NCBI RefSeq assembly: GCF_028372415.1
Contig: NC_092878.1
Span: 71,546,704-71,610,703, forward strand
Source: Notamacropus eugenii
Lineage: Eukaryota > Chordata > Mammalia > Diprotodontia > Macropodidae
Direction: 5' to 3'
Length of the DNA stretch: 64,000 bases
A program made the translations under genes and the position numbers. The notes beneath the pieces are model-generated. The model saw only the letters and a program-made list of their open reading frames with translations, did not search any database and was not told where the DNA came from. Positions 45,164-56,615 of the stretch are shown piece after piece. Position 1 is the stretch's first letter. Each line of letters starts with the position of its first letter.

Positions 45164-45415
45164 GGGTATCCCAAAAGTCTTAGCACAGTTTTAAGCTATT
45201 GAAATGTGTGTATATTCTTATCTCAAAAGTTTCTTTTCATGTATATATACATATATATATATATACACACATATATATTATATATACACGTACATGAAGT
45301 ATATCACGTATTTATAAGGCATATGAAAACATATGACTCATAGTAATGTATAGGTTGCATATACATATATATGTGTTATATATGTGTATAGATACATGAC
45401 TTTTGGGACCACATA
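45164..45415. mobile_element. Mariner-type MITE with expanded microsatellite interior
   Basis: The left end 'gggtatcccaaaagtcttag', then 'cacagttttaagct' follows a TA (45162-45163). The right end 'gacttttgggaccaca' (45399-45414) is its imperfect reverse complement and is followed by TA. This matches a short palindromic Tc1/mariner MITE that I associate with marsupials. A 170-bp TA/CA tract now sits between the ends. No transposase is present. Confidence 0.6.
45239..45390. repeat. (TA)n/(CA)n AT-rich tract
   Basis: ATATAT and ACACAT blocks inside the MITE, with a partly unique middle (45300-45350). Confidence 0.9.
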
Positions 45416-45469
45416 TGTATACATTTACATGTTTACACATGTATCACCATTCTGAAAGTATAAGTAGTA

Positions 45470-45690
45470 AAAGTTGCATTAAGTGCTTTAAATTTTGAAG
45501 ATTTCTTCACACATATAATCCTGTTTGTGGTCTCAAAACATCTCTGTGATATAATCTATATTATATTCATTTTGCAGGTAGGAAAACTTAGACTTCATGA
45601 GGTTAAGTGACTTATCTATAGTCAAGGATATGGTTGTCATCAGAAATAAGAATCAAGCACAAGATTTCTAGATTCTAAGTGTGGCCCTCT
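45470..45690 (+). mobile_element. MIR-type SINE
   Basis: 'aagtgctttaaattttgaag', 'attcattttgcaggtaggaa', 'gaggttaagtgacttatcta' and 'agatttctagattctaagtg' follow MIR order; diverged. Confidence 0.6.
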
Positions 45691-46329
45691 GCAATTATAA
45701 TTCTCATAAAGAAATGAAATATGTTAAAAAAAAAAAGACTAGCCATAAGTAGTCAAAACTGTGAAAAGCAAAATAATGAAACCAGAAAACATCATTTGGA
45801 GGGTAGGGCAGGATGCTTTGCAAGGGCAAAATTGATTAATGTTTTTTTGTAACAAGGTGCAAAACAAAACTCCTTTGAATGATGAGATTTTCCCCCCTGC
45901 CCCTATTTCTGTAACTTCACCAAATATATATGGGTGTGGATAACATATTCGCTCGTGGAATCTTCTTAGCTACTCCTTAGAGGTAATGAATATGGATGGG
46001 AAATTTCTGGTCTCCAGCAATTTATTTAATATGAATTCTGATGAAGGTTTCTAAATAAATAACATAGTTTATGGCAGAGATCACAGAAAAGACATGCTTT
46101 AATTCTTGTCCTTGCCTAATCCCTACCTCAATGAATGGTATATATGGAAAGAAGGAAAGAATGATACTGCTATAATTATATTATTGCCATGCATTGAACT
46201 CACTATGAGATCATATTGGAGACAGGAAAAGAGTTATTATATACTTTGATGAGAGGAATGTCAAATGTTATATTCATGTGAAATCTCAATGCAACAAATA
46301 AGTTCAATGATATATATATTTTAAAAAAA
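45691..46329. other. Unassigned AT-rich stretch
   Basis: Nothing recognised. Confidence 0.4.
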
Positions 46330-46990
46330 CAGTTTGTAAAAACAAGGCACTATGCTAGGTTCTGGGCATATTGAAGTATACAGAGGCAAAAAGAAAATAA
46401 ACTCTACCCTCAAGGAATTTATCTTCTGCTTGAGATCAGTTAGAACATATACTGTTAAGAGATGATTACAATTTAAGGCAAGAAATGATGATGGGAAAGG
46501 AGATGCAAATTTTCTAATAAGATTTAAGAAAGAAAAGAGCACTTGCAGTTCTTATAAGTAGATCAGGAAAGGACTTATGGAAAAGTTAGTAAATGAACTG
46601 AGTCATAAGAGTATACAAATTTGAAAGGTAAAGATGTGGAGGATATATGCCAGTATGAGACATGATATGTACAGATGCATAGTAACAGCTAATGACACAT
46701 TAAATTCAAGAAAAAACAAGTTATCCAGTTTGACTAAAATGTGGAATGTCTGAAAGGGAATAAGGAAATGAAACTAGAAAGAAGGTTCAGAGTGAGAATG
46801 AGGATGGTCATTGCTACCAGGCTAAGAATTTTATATTTTATCCTTTGGAAAATAGAGAACCATTGAAGATTACTGAGTAGGAGAATGACATAGACCTTTA
46901 CCATAAAAGTAATATTATATCAGCTCAGTAAAAGATTGATTGGAGAGAAGAGGCTACAGGCTTGAACACTTCTCAAGACTACATTAGCTA
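46330..46990 (-). mobile_element. L2 LINE, long 3' fragment
   Basis: Antisense L2 through several blocks: 'aaggcactatgctaggttct', 'ctctaccctcaaggaattta', 'ggaaaggacttatggaaaag', 'ttttatcctttggaaaatag' and 'agaaccattgaagattactg'. This is the order of a colinear 600-bp L2 end. Confidence 0.65.
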
Positions 46991-48471
46991 AGTCAAGAAA
47001 TAATGAGGTCCAGAACGAGAGTGTTGAGTAGGCAAACAAAGGGAGGATAACTATGAGTTTGGGGAAATAGAAAAAGCAGGTCTGTAATTGATTAAATATG
47101 AGGAATAAGAATTCACAGAAAGGTACAATTCTTCTACAATGTATTTTATAATAATCAATTTTAAAGTCAGTTACAATTATGTGCTTTAAAAAGATATAAG
47201 GCCAACAAGTGTCCATTTTTGAAACATTCATTGTTTATATGTCAACATTCATCCTTATTGTCACCAAACCATTTCTTTTAATAGGAAGATTATGGTCCTG
47301 CAATAAGGAAGGCTTAACAAATTGATCCTATAATGCATTTTGAAGAGTCAGCACTAAAACCTAATGCTACAACTAGCCAGAACTTTCTATTTCATGAAGA
47401 TATTTCCAGTGGGTGATTCAAAGTGAGAGGGGAGACAGCATCAGGAAGTTCAGCATCTAAACGATTGCCTTGGAATTTATTTGTCTTGTTCCTGTGTTCT
47501 GATCTCTCTTTACATGAGGCAATTCAGGGCTCCAGATTTCCCGACCCCTACCTCTTTACTTTCCAGTAGGGGAGCTGACTCACACACTCCCCAGTGCCAG
47601 ATTTTCAAACACTATCTGTTTTCTTTCCCACGAGTCCAGTAACTACTACTGTCTTGTTGACTCATATGCCCTCCAGACAGCAAGGGACTGAAGGGCTCAC
47701 AAAGTTTCTTCCTTTCTCTGTAGGGAAGGTACAGCATCCCTTTCCCAAATAAGTTAGGTCTGATCTTGGGTGAAAGGAAATTGTTAGGCCTATGTAGCAA
47801 TTCAGAGAACACACATATACTCAAGTACACTCACTCACACACACACACAAATACATGCATATAAGCACACACACATATGCAACATCAAAAGGTTGTTTTT
47901 TTTTCACTCAGTCCAATACTTTTTTAAATTTCAGTTTACTAATGCTGTCAAATAGAGACAAGCATATGTTTGTCAGGATTGCTTCCTGAGAAGATCATAT
48001 TTTGAGCTCACTAAATGAATGGTGCTTTTGAAAGAAATTAAAGTAAAGGTCTTTATTTCTCTCTGCCACCACTCCTCCCTCCTTCCTCCCAAAGTGATTT
48101 GGATTAGTAAAGCAGTAAATAAAATTGCTTTAGCCAAATTCACAGGTATAATATTTTTATTTATGTAGCCCTTTTAATAAGCCTGCTTCTACATTACACT
48201 TTCTCCTGAGGTCCAGATTTTTTATTATCACTAAATCATGCTAAAGCCTCCTAACAAGTCTGAAATTTAATTAGAAACAAAACTTCCTCAAAAATCATGG
48301 TACTCACTGTTTATCCAGGAGTGACTACTACATGACTGTAGTCTATTTCAAATGTTCTTCAAGCATTAGAGTTGCATATATATAAGGTATCAATTAGCAA
48401 ATATTGGGAGGCTAGAACTGGTCTAGATGACAATGGAGAGATGATGAATAAGAATGAAATGAGGCTTCAAA
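46991..48471. other. Unassigned stretch
   Basis: About 1.5 kb without a recognisable gene or repeat. A short CA-rich tract lies at 47830-47880. ORFs at 47231-46920 and 47830-47612 (minus) have no motif, and the first overlaps the L2 end. Confidence 0.4.
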
Positions 48472-48722
48472 GGCAGCTATCTAGTTAAATAAGCAAAGGT
48501 GGGCATGAAGTCAGGGAGACTCACGTTCCTGAGCTAAAATCTAGCCTCAGACACTAACTGTGTGACTCTGGACAAGTCATTGTACCTTGTTTGCCTCAGT
48601 TTCCTCTTCTGTAAAATCAACTGGAGAAGGAAACGGCAAACCACTCCAGCATCTTCACCAAGAAAATACCAAATGAAGTCACGAAGAGTCAGACATGACT
48701 GAAATGATTGAACAACAACATC
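48472..48722 (-). mobile_element. WSINE1-type CORE-SINE
   Basis: Complete antisense copy: 'aggcagctatctagtt', 'gtgactctggacaagtcatt', 'ctggagaaggaaacggcaaa', 'agagtcagacatgactgaaa', and 'ttgaacaacaaca' at the head. Confidence 0.88.
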
Positions 48723-48724
48723 TC

Positions 48725-48910
48725 GTGCAAAAAGGACTAGATTTGGAAAAGGAACAGAGTTGAATCTTATCTCTACCATCAAAAATGTGTGACCTTGGAC
48801 AAGTCAGTTTTCTCTCTTGGTCTTTGTTTCCTCATATTTTAGATGTGGTATTTGGATTCACTATCCTCCAACGTCCTTTCAGTTCTCAATCTTTGATCCT
48901 ATGACCCTAT
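48725..48910 (-). mobile_element. MIR-type SINE
   Basis: 'gtgaccttggacaagtcagt', 'tttgtttcctcatattttag' and 'cctatgaccctatgaa' read as the antisense of a MIR relative whose sense start is 'gatcatag'. Confidence 0.6.
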
Positions 48911-48934
48911 GAACTTGCATTAAAAAAAAAAAAC

Positions 48935-49110
48935 TAAGAGAAATCTTAGGTGGCTTGAAGTACATACTTCAGAGAGAAGACAAGTATGTGAGGTCATAGA
49001 AGTTGGGAAAGGCAAGGTTTCCTGAAGGAAGTGGGACTTCAATTGAATTTTGAAAGATGAACAGCAGGATCTAGATAAACAGGGACAGTGAGATATCTAA
49101 GTCCTGAATA
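48935..49110 (-). mobile_element. L2 LINE fragment
   Basis: 'gcaaggtttcctgaaggaag' and 'tgggacttcaattgaatttt' match the antisense L2 block before the 3' end. Confidence 0.5.
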
Positions 49111-49149
49111 AATAGTTGGAAACAGCATTGTCACTTGTACCCCAGTAAA

Positions 49150-49680
49150 AGAATCTCAAAGGAGTAAGCTTAGAGATCAATCAGTCCAATGCCTCTGATG
49201 TAGAAAACCCCTTTTTGACATACCTAAAGGATAACAATCTATCTTCTGTGTGAATCTTTCCAGGGATGGGGGGAAAAACTGCTAGGCTACTTCACAAATA
49301 GTCCATTCTTTTTTTTCTTTTCAGAGAGAATCTTTCGCTCTTGTATTGAATGAATCTCCATTTCTTTACAGCTAGGTGATACAACTTAACTTCTGTCAGA
49401 CTAAACTACCTCATATGTAAAATGGGGATTATGATAGACTACTTCCTAGGGTTGTTGGGAGAATCAAATAAGATAATATTTCTAAAGTGCCTTGCAAATC
49501 TATGTAAATTCTAAATATTGTTATTATTATTGTTAACTATAATAATAAATTTATTCTCAATCTACCTATTTTCATCCTCTAAAGCAACACAGAATATACA
49601 TTTCTTCATCTACATGTCATCTTGTCAAGTATTTAACAGTCTATCATATTATACCTGAATCTTTTATTTTCCAGACAAAA
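49150..49680 (-). mobile_element. CR1/L3-type LINE fragment split by a MIR
   Basis: 'tagagatcaatcagtccaat' and 'gtgtgaatctttccagggat' (49150-49370) continue past the SINE with 'aacacagaatatacatttct' and 'aagtatttaacagtctatca' (49585-49660), antisense CR1 3' sequence. Confidence 0.5.
49375..49530 (-). mobile_element. MIR-type SINE
   Basis: 'ctcatatgtaaaatggggat', 'tagggttgttgggagaatca' and 'aaagtgccttgcaaatctat' are the antisense MIR 5' half. It interrupts CR1. Confidence 0.7.
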
Positions 49681-51699
49681 CATCTTCATTCAAATTTCTG
49701 AATAGGAGTGAGAGATAGGATACACTCTGTAATGAAAGCAGTAGAAAAGGAAAAAAGAAGTTCTCAATAAAATGTTTTAAAATAAAAATAAGTGAGTACT
49801 GGATAAAACGTCTCCTGGGGTCTTATTTATTTCTTATGTAAAAATATTTTTCAGATATCTCATCATCCTAGATGTCCTCCTCTGTATCCTAGTGAAATGA
49901 TGTCATAAAACTACATATTAAACCAGTGAAATATCTGCACAACAAAATCACTTTTTTAAAATATTGCTGTAATATTGAAACTGATTTATTACTGATTCAA
50001 CCAAAACCCTCAGTCTTTATCATACTCTTTTTCTACTTTCGATGAAAGTTGTAGAAGAGGGACTATGGGAAGAGAAAAAGACTTGAACAGAGAAAGAAAA
50101 AGAAAAATATCATACAGATAACTTGAATGAGATTGGAAAGCAGATAACAATTTGAATTTGAGGAGAAGCAATTTGGGGAAACTTGTGGAAAATTTGAAGG
50201 AGAACAATCTCTAGGCCCACATACTAGTCTAGATTTGGGCTATTACAAAAGATATAACTGTATTTAAGAGGATTAAGGAAAATCAAGGAAGATTACTTTA
50301 TGAGATATGACCAAGAAGGACAAGGAGAAGGTAGTTGGCAAGACAAAGCAAGTGAGGCAAGAAAAGGAGAGTGGAACAATAAGAGGGTAAAACGAATTAA
50401 CAGAGTGGAGAGGCCAGTAGAGCAAACTGGGAAAATAGGAGGTTGGTCCAAGAATGAAGGGGGATTGAGTGTGGCTGGGGAGCAACTAAAGCTAAGACAA
50501 GTAGAGTTGTCAAGTTTTTAAAAGATGACATCTGGATGCAAAAATTTTTACCATATACTTAGGACTGAGGCATAAAAAGTCACAAAAAGTTTAAGAAAAG
50601 AAGAAAAAGTTTAAACTACTAAAAATCTCAACTATTTTAGAGAATATGGAAAATTGTTCAGTGAATTGCATTATGTTCAGTGTTTGTATTTCAGCAACAG
50701 TTCTTCCTCTGAGAGGTGAAAATGAAGAGACTTGTAGAAAGTCTTTCCACTTTTATGGCTGTGAGAGGAATGTATGCTCTTTAAAGAAACAATTGAGGCT
50801 TCAATGAAAGAGGCGGGGAGAGGTAGAAGGAGTTGAAGTGGAGAAGGGAAGACATTGCCATTATAAAAATGTTAGACAGTGGAATAGTATTACACAAAAG
50901 AGAAGGGAAAAAGATATATAATTAGAACTCAAAACCGGGTTTTATTCATGAAGAGAGGTAGGTGCTTTGAGAAAGAAGAAGCTACTAATCCTCCAAAAGA
51001 TGATACAATCTAGTCACAGAAACTTTCCAAGAGGTGTCACCCAATAACTGGTAGAGGGAAAAAAAATAATAGTAAGCATCGGCTATTTATAAATATGATG
51101 ACAACAAAAAATGCCTGTTTTCTTCCAGTGATATGTATTTAAAACATAACAGATGATCTCCCAACACTTATCCAAATGCATATCAGTTTCTTATTTCTGG
51201 TGATTAGTTTGACCACAAATTGCATTGCCAAAAAAAATGCTAAAACTATTCTCAACAGATATAAAGTCTTCTTCAAGAAACTGAAGACCCTAGGGATGAA
51301 AACTGTGTTTTCTTCACTGCTGGCAACTGAGGCAAAAGACAAAATTTAATTTGGGGAATGAACATCTAGCTAAGAAGATAGTGTCTAGGAATGGGATTTG
51401 GATTTCTAGACTAGGGCATAAATTATAAGGATGACAGATTTCTAAAGAAAGATGGAATATATGTAACAAAGTCCAGGAAAAGTGCAGTTGCCAGGTGTCT
51501 TGCAAATCTAGTCAAAAAGACTTTAACCATAAATGCTGGAGAGGGAGAAAACTGTTGATGTTCCTCAATTTTCCTCATGTTCCTCAAGTTAGAAAACATA
51601 GAGATTAGCTACCAAGAAGTTAGAAGAATGGCCACAGAATAAATACAATCATCCAGAAGTTCACAGACAACAAGGAAGGTAATTTCCCAGGCTTATTAT
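49681..51699. other. Unassigned stretch, purine-biased
   Basis: About 2 kb with no recognisable gene or repeat. 50040-51070 is rich in A and G on the plus strand. This bias explains the Phe/Ser/Leu-rich minus-strand ORFs (50207-50010, 50485-50273) and the Glu/Gly/Lys-rich plus-strand ORF at 50300-50521. Confidence 0.4.
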
Positions 51700-52780
51700 A
51701 AACCTAAACTGCCCTCTACTCCCCTCTAACTGCACAGCATTTTTCCAGCTAATCCCTTCTCTCCACTCACATAGCTACCATCTTTGTCCAGTCCCTCTTC
51801 ACCTCTCATCTAGACTATTCCAGACACCTTCTGATGCTCTTTTCGTCTCAAGTCCCTTATCTCTCCAATCCATCTTATGTACTGCTGACAAAGTAATTTT
51901 CCTTACACATAATTCTGACCAGGTGAATTCCCTACCCAATCAACCCCAATGAACTCCTATTACCTCTTGGATTAAAAATAAACTATTTTTCTTTTAGTAT
52001 CTATACAACTTGGATTCATCCTATCTTTCTTGGTTTAATGTATACTGCTTTGCTTCCCATATGCTGTGCTTCCCATAAACAGATCTTCTCTCTGCTCCTT
52101 ACACATGATGCTCCGTCTCTTATCTACATACCTTTGTCTTAGAAAGAAATAAGGAATCAGTCAGGTATGTAGGATGAAATACCTGGAATTCATCCCCTCC
52201 TTACCTTTGCCTCATAGAGGGCCCCTCCACCTTTAAGATGAAGCTCAGTTTCCATTTCTGGCATAACACCTTACCTGAACTTCACCTCCAACTACTAGAA
52301 CCCTCTTTTTCAAACTACCTTATATTTTACCTACTTTATATACACTTGCAATTAGTAACTTTATTTGCTACTTTATATATTTTCATATGTACATGTCTCA
52401 ACCATTAGAAAGAGTGCTCATTGTGAATATGGATTCTACTTATTTTTTGTACTTTAATCTCCAGTATCTATAACAGTGCCTGGCACATAGATGTTGTTCA
52501 GTTGTTTCAGTCATGTCTGACTCTTCCTGACTCCATTTGGGCTTTTGCTGGCAAAGATACTGGAGTCATTTGCTATTTCCTTCTCTAGCTCATTTTTACA
52601 AATGAGGAAACTAAAGCAAACAGTTAAGTGACTTGCCCTGGGTCACCAAGCTAGTAAATATATGAGTACAGGTTTGAACTCAGGTAGATGATTCTTCTTG
52701 ACTTCAGGCCCAGCACTCTATCCATTGTGTCTGCTAGCTGGCATATAGTAGGCATTTAATAAATATTTGATTGATTGATG
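51700..52780 (+). mobile_element. L2 LINE, long 3' part, interrupted by WSINE1
   Basis: Sense L2 for about 800 bp: 'atctagactattccagacac', 'ccaatccatcttatgtactg', 'aagtaattttccttacacat', 'tgaactcctattacctcttg', 'acagtgcctggcacatag'. After the SINE it resumes 'gcatatagtaggcatttaat', then 'aaatatttgattgattgatg'. It is colinear and decayed. Confidence 0.8.
52491..52748 (+). mobile_element. WSINE1 inserted in L2, with target-site duplication
   Basis: SINE body 52501-52738: 'gttgttcagttgtttcagtc', 'atgtctgactcttcctgact', 'ttgctggcaaagatactgga' and 'ggcccagcactctatccatt'. The flanks 'tggcacatag' (52491-52500) and 'tggcatatag' (52739-52748) are a 10-bp duplication of L2 sequence with one mismatch. 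Confidence 0.9.
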
Positions 52781-53093
52781 ATAATACAACCTATGATCCC
52801 AAATATCCATACACAAATGCCCAAAGTTTGGGCAGCAACAGAAGGAGCTAAAGATACTGATGCGATTAAGCAAATTTGGTCTCAGAGGAATCATCAAGAT
52901 TTTCAGAATGAAGCTCATTCCTTCAAGCTATTTAAATAACTACTTAATGGATATTTTGCAGTGTATATTCCTTTAGTGCATGAGTTAGATTAGATGATCT
53001 CAAGTCGCTTCAGACTCTTAAGGTCTGTGATTTTATCAAAAATAGACATCTCGTTATAATAACAATGAGGCTGGGGAAAAGGAAAGAAATAGG

Positions 53094-53094
<1 letters not shown>
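52781..53094. other. Unassigned stretch
   Basis: Mostly unassigned. 'agattagatgatctcaagtc' near 52988 resembles the end of a CR1 or MIR-like repeat. Confidence 0.35.

Positions 53095-53156
<62 letters not shown>
53095..53156. repeat. (AC)n(AT)n microsatellite
   Basis: About 17 AC units followed by about 14 AT units. Confidence 0.97.
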
Positions 53157-53157
<1 letters not shown>

Positions 53158-53392
53158 GTATACTATATTTCAGGCACTATACTAAACACTTTAAATACAT
53201 TATTCCATTCAGTCTCCACCAAAGCCCTGTGAAGTAGCTACTGTTATTATCCCCTTTTTATAATTGAGGAAACTGAGGCAAACAGTTTAAGTGACTTGCC
53301 TAGCTATTAAGTGTCTGGAACTGGATTTCAAGTCAGCTTTTCCTGCCTCCAAACCCAGATGTCTGCTGTGTTACCTAGCTACCTAGTTTGAT
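53157..53392 (+). mobile_element. MIR/MAR1-type SINE
   Basis: 'caggcactatactaaacact', 'aaagccctgtgaagtagcta', 'gaggaaactgaggcaaacag', 'gtgacttgcctagctattaa' and 'tgtgttacctagctacctag'. Confidence 0.8.
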
Positions 53393-53736
53393 TTTGCTTT
53401 CATGACCTCTGTCATTATTTAGAAATCAGAACTTTTCATTCTTTACAAACACTAAGGTTTTGTGTACATGAGAGACTCCAAATTTCATAAGGCCAGAGAC
53501 CCTGACTTTTCTAAATTTTGCATCTTCATCAGGAGCTAATATAGTTAGCTTATACTTCATCTATTTCTTCCTTTTCATTTTCCCTCTTATAATCCCTGGC
53601 TTTCTTCAAGATTCTCTTTATTAGCAATCATTTATGGGTATAAGAAAATAATATCTCTCCTATATTTAATAATTTATTTATACATTGGGACCAAAGTTTT
53701 TCCCCTTTTCTACTTCTTCATCAAGAAACCAACAAG
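53393..53736. other. Unassigned stretch
   Basis: Nothing recognised. Confidence 0.4.
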
Positions 53737-54177
53737 TGTGGAAAATTTCTCTTAGACATTTACCCAGACCAAGATCTAATCAGACAACAAAAAAAATTCC
53801 AAGTTTGGGTTAATGGATATATTCCTGCTTATTGTCTTTAGTCAGCCCTGGGGAAAGGACTCCACTTATCATAAAGACAGATGGTATGGAAACTGATGTC
53901 TCTTTGATCCAGATTTGAGTGATTTAAGTCCCACACCCCCAAGACATTCATTTTAATATCACCCACACCTGTCTTTGTGTCAACCAATCCCAGTTGATTG
54001 CCACCCCTCAGGTGCACCTCCTCTTTGAAAAGTATATAAACTGTGACCCCATCATCATTAGGCGTCTTTGGTCTAAGAGAGGCAGCCAAATCGTTTTATT
54101 AATAATCTGCTGGCCTTATTAACAAAATGATTGAATTATCCAGAAACCATGTATAATAAAGCTTTTTTAAACAACAC
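53737..54177 (+). mobile_element. Probable solo LTR of an endogenous retrovirus (fossil)
   Basis: About 440 bp starting 'tgtgg' and ending 'aacaaca', with LTR-like parts in order: 'ccaatccc' near 53985, a TATA-like 'gtatataaac' near 54033, and a polyadenylation signal 'aataaag' near 54154. No internal retroviral region flanks it on either side, so a solo LTR is the simplest reading. The class cannot be fixed by eye, and edges and flanking duplication are uncertain. It is a non-functional relic, probably of intermediate age. Confidence 0.5.
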
Positions 54178-54289
54178 ATGGGAAATCTTTTCTAATTTCC
54201 TTAGTAGTCAGTTCTCTCTTCTGCAAATTACATTGTACTTATCTGTCTACCTGATTAAAAGTCACATAGCACCAATAGAATGTTAATTA

Positions 54290-54440
54290 CATGATAACTG
54301 GCATTCTTTCTCCCCCCTTTTGTGTCCTCTATTCTTAGTACATAGTAAGTACTTAATACATGCTTGCTGAATTGAATTGCACACAGTAGACATCTGCTGA
54401 ATGTTTCCTGAATTTAATTGAACTGGACTGAATGTTTATT
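54290..54440 (+). mobile_element. L2 LINE 3' end
   Basis: 'tagtacatagtaagtactta', then 'atacatgcttgctgaattga', followed by a second partial 'acagtagacatctgctgaat'. This is the sense L2 end. Confidence 0.55.
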
Positions 54441-54504
54441 TTGCAGTTTCATTGACTCCTGTTACTTCAACCATCACCTATACATAGAAAACTCACAAAA
54501 CTTA

Positions 54505-54715
54505 ATTATACTTAATAAATATAAATATAAGAATATATATTATAATTATATGACATACAATTATAATATATATTAAAATTATATAATACACATGAAAATT
54601 ATATAATACATGAAAATTATATAATATATATTATAATTATAATATATTTTATAAAGTATAAAAATAATAAATGTAAAATATACTTAATAAATGTAAAGCT
54701 TAATTATAAATTCCA
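54505..54715. repeat. AT-rich tract with an 18-bp tandem unit
   Basis: Over 85 per cent A+T by eye. The unit 'catgaaaattatataata' occurs twice in tandem (54591-54608 and 54609-54626), with a degenerate third copy just before. Confidence 0.85.
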
Positions 54716-54769
54716 AACCGTCTGGAAAGCTCTAATCTTACTTCATTTTTCTCCTTGACACTACCACTC

Positions 54770-54990
54770 AAGTGTCCCATTGAGACTACAAACTCAACCT
54801 TCTGAAAATGAATTGATTATGGTAGTTAACTTCCTTTTTTTTACCCAGTTATTATGAGTGAAGATCTTAGAGTTATATTTGACATCTCTCATCTTTGACA
54901 TCACAGCTGATCTATTGACAAGTCTTCCTAACTCTATTTCTACTTGAACCTCTCTACTATCTCTCCAAAGTTATTTCCCTTTTACATTCC
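54770..54990 (+). mobile_element. L2 LINE internal fragment
   Basis: 'gtgaagatcttagagttata', 'tttgacatctctcatctttg', 'attgacaagtcttcctaact' and 'tctacttgaacctctctact' match the L2 region upstream of the 3' end, sense strand. Confidence 0.55.
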
Positions 54991-54999
54991 CATGGTCAT

Positions 55000-55240
55000 C
55001 ATGTTCAGTAAGGCCAGCAGATACACCTGAAGTTAGTAAGATCTGAGTTCAAATCTGACCTCAGATCTGGGCAAATGATCACTTACCTTCTATCTGCCTC
55101 AGCTTCCTCATCTATAAAATGATGATAATAATATTAAAACTGGCACTCCAGGGTTGTTGTAAAGGTAAAATATGATGATATTTGTAAAGTGCTTTGCAAA
55201 CTTTAAAGAATACATAAATGCTATATATTGTTAATATTCA
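55000..55240 (-). mobile_element. MIR/MAR1-type SINE
   Basis: Antisense: 'gatctgagttcaaatctgac', 'ctgcctcagcttcctcatct', 'ccagggttgttgtaaaggta' and 'tttgtaaagtgctttgcaaa'. Confidence 0.8.
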
Positions 55241-55264
55241 ATTTTTCAGCTTTATTGCCTACAT

Positions 55265-55360
55265 TTTTTCAATAATGGTGATAATAATAATAGCTAGCAT
55301 TTGTGTGACACTTTAAGATTTCGAAAATATTTAACATAATCTTTGAATTATGCAATATGC
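55265..55360 (+). mobile_element. MIR-type SINE, 5' fragment
   Basis: 'aataatagctagcatttgtg' and 'tgacactttaagatttcgaa' are the 5' part only. Confidence 0.5.
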
Positions 55361-55844
55361 TTATTTTCAGTTTGGGAAGCTGGGCAAAGGAATCTAAAAG
55401 GGATATCCTCTGGCTATAGTCTAGAGTGCATAGTCTATTGCATATTTAATCACAAACAATAAAAAGCATTTTGGGGAACCAGTTAAATATGGTGAAAACA
55501 GAGGCTATTTTGTTGCCTGATTACATTTAAATTAGGTCCTAGTTGAAAAGACTGTTCAATGTACTAATCACAGAATACCCTGGAGAGAAGAGAAAACTCT
55601 TATTTGCCAAGTCATCGGCAAAAAATTGATAAAGCAGGAGGGACAGAATTTAACAGACATGTCAATCTCATTCTGACTTATGATGGTGACACGAGATAAA
55701 ACACATTCCTCCTTAAGGCCAAACTGGTCTACTTATGATTTTATGCTAGTTCCACCTTTTTCAACTGATGCATTTACTCAAATCATGCTCAAGTTTTAGA
55801 ATGTTCTAGGTTCTCTGAATCACCGATCCGAACTAGATATAACC
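55361..55844. other. Unassigned stretch
   Basis: Nothing recognised. Confidence 0.4.
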
Positions 55845-55995
55845 CCTCTTTCTCTGCTCACATAGCACTTAAAACAATCAAATTAAGATTATATGTACTT
55901 GTGTTCTATATTTTAATCTCTCCATTAAATTAAAAACACATAGACAGGAACCATATCTTATTTATTTTTTAATTCCTCACACCTTTGTACTTTGG
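55845..55995 (+). mobile_element. L2 LINE 3' fragment
   Basis: 'tctgctcacatagcacttaa', 'tagacaggaaccatatctta' and 'ttaattcctcacacctttgt' fit the sense L2 3' region. Confidence 0.45.
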
Positions 55996-56544
55996 TTTAA
56001 ATTCTTTCAATAAGCTCCGAGTTCATCAGTATGGCTACTTCTACTGACTGAAGTTAGAATCCCTCAAAGACTGATCAGACAGCCTGATGAATTGTTAAGC
56101 CCCCTCTCCAAAATATCATTATATAATCAGTCATCCTTCATATCATGAACTTCAGCAAACACAGCTACACTGCTCTACAGACAAGATGTGCAGCCATCAA
56201 CACATAGATGCAAGACAGCAAAACTTAAACCTTTCCAGCTTGGTGTGGCATCTGTCAGAGCTTTTGCCATCAGGCAACTCTGTTACAATGACACATTATT
56301 GGAATTTCAGTTTAGAGCCTTATAAATAGTAATTGCTGATACAGTTTGGCTAAGATAAATTCAATTGGTTCAGAAAGAGAGGGGTAGAAACTAGTTATTC
56401 TTCTTTTTCTTTGCTGTAAAATATCTCTTCAGCTCCCCTTGTCTGTGACCAATCCTTCAGTGTAAGAACAAATGGCAGAGCAGATGTAAACTGGGTTAAT
56501 TCTCTGTTCTACATCCTCTAGCCTGAAATAATTTCTATCTTCTT
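55996..56544. other. Unassigned stretch
   Basis: Nothing recognised. Confidence 0.4.
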
Positions 56545-56615
56545 TAGCTTATTGTATCTTAGCATAGGGCTTTCCATGTAGAGGGAAACCTTTTAATAAA
56601 TAACTATTAGAAAAA
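56545..56615 (+). mobile_element. L2 LINE 3' end, short
   Basis: 'cttagcatagggctttccat', then 'ttttaataaataactattag'. A weak match to the L2 end. Confidence 0.35.

Noticed and set aside
50300-50521. Glu/Gly/Lys-rich 73-codon ORF and opposed Ser/Leu/Phe-rich ORFs
   Set aside because: The region is purine-biased, which opens frames on both strands. There is no motif or splice context.
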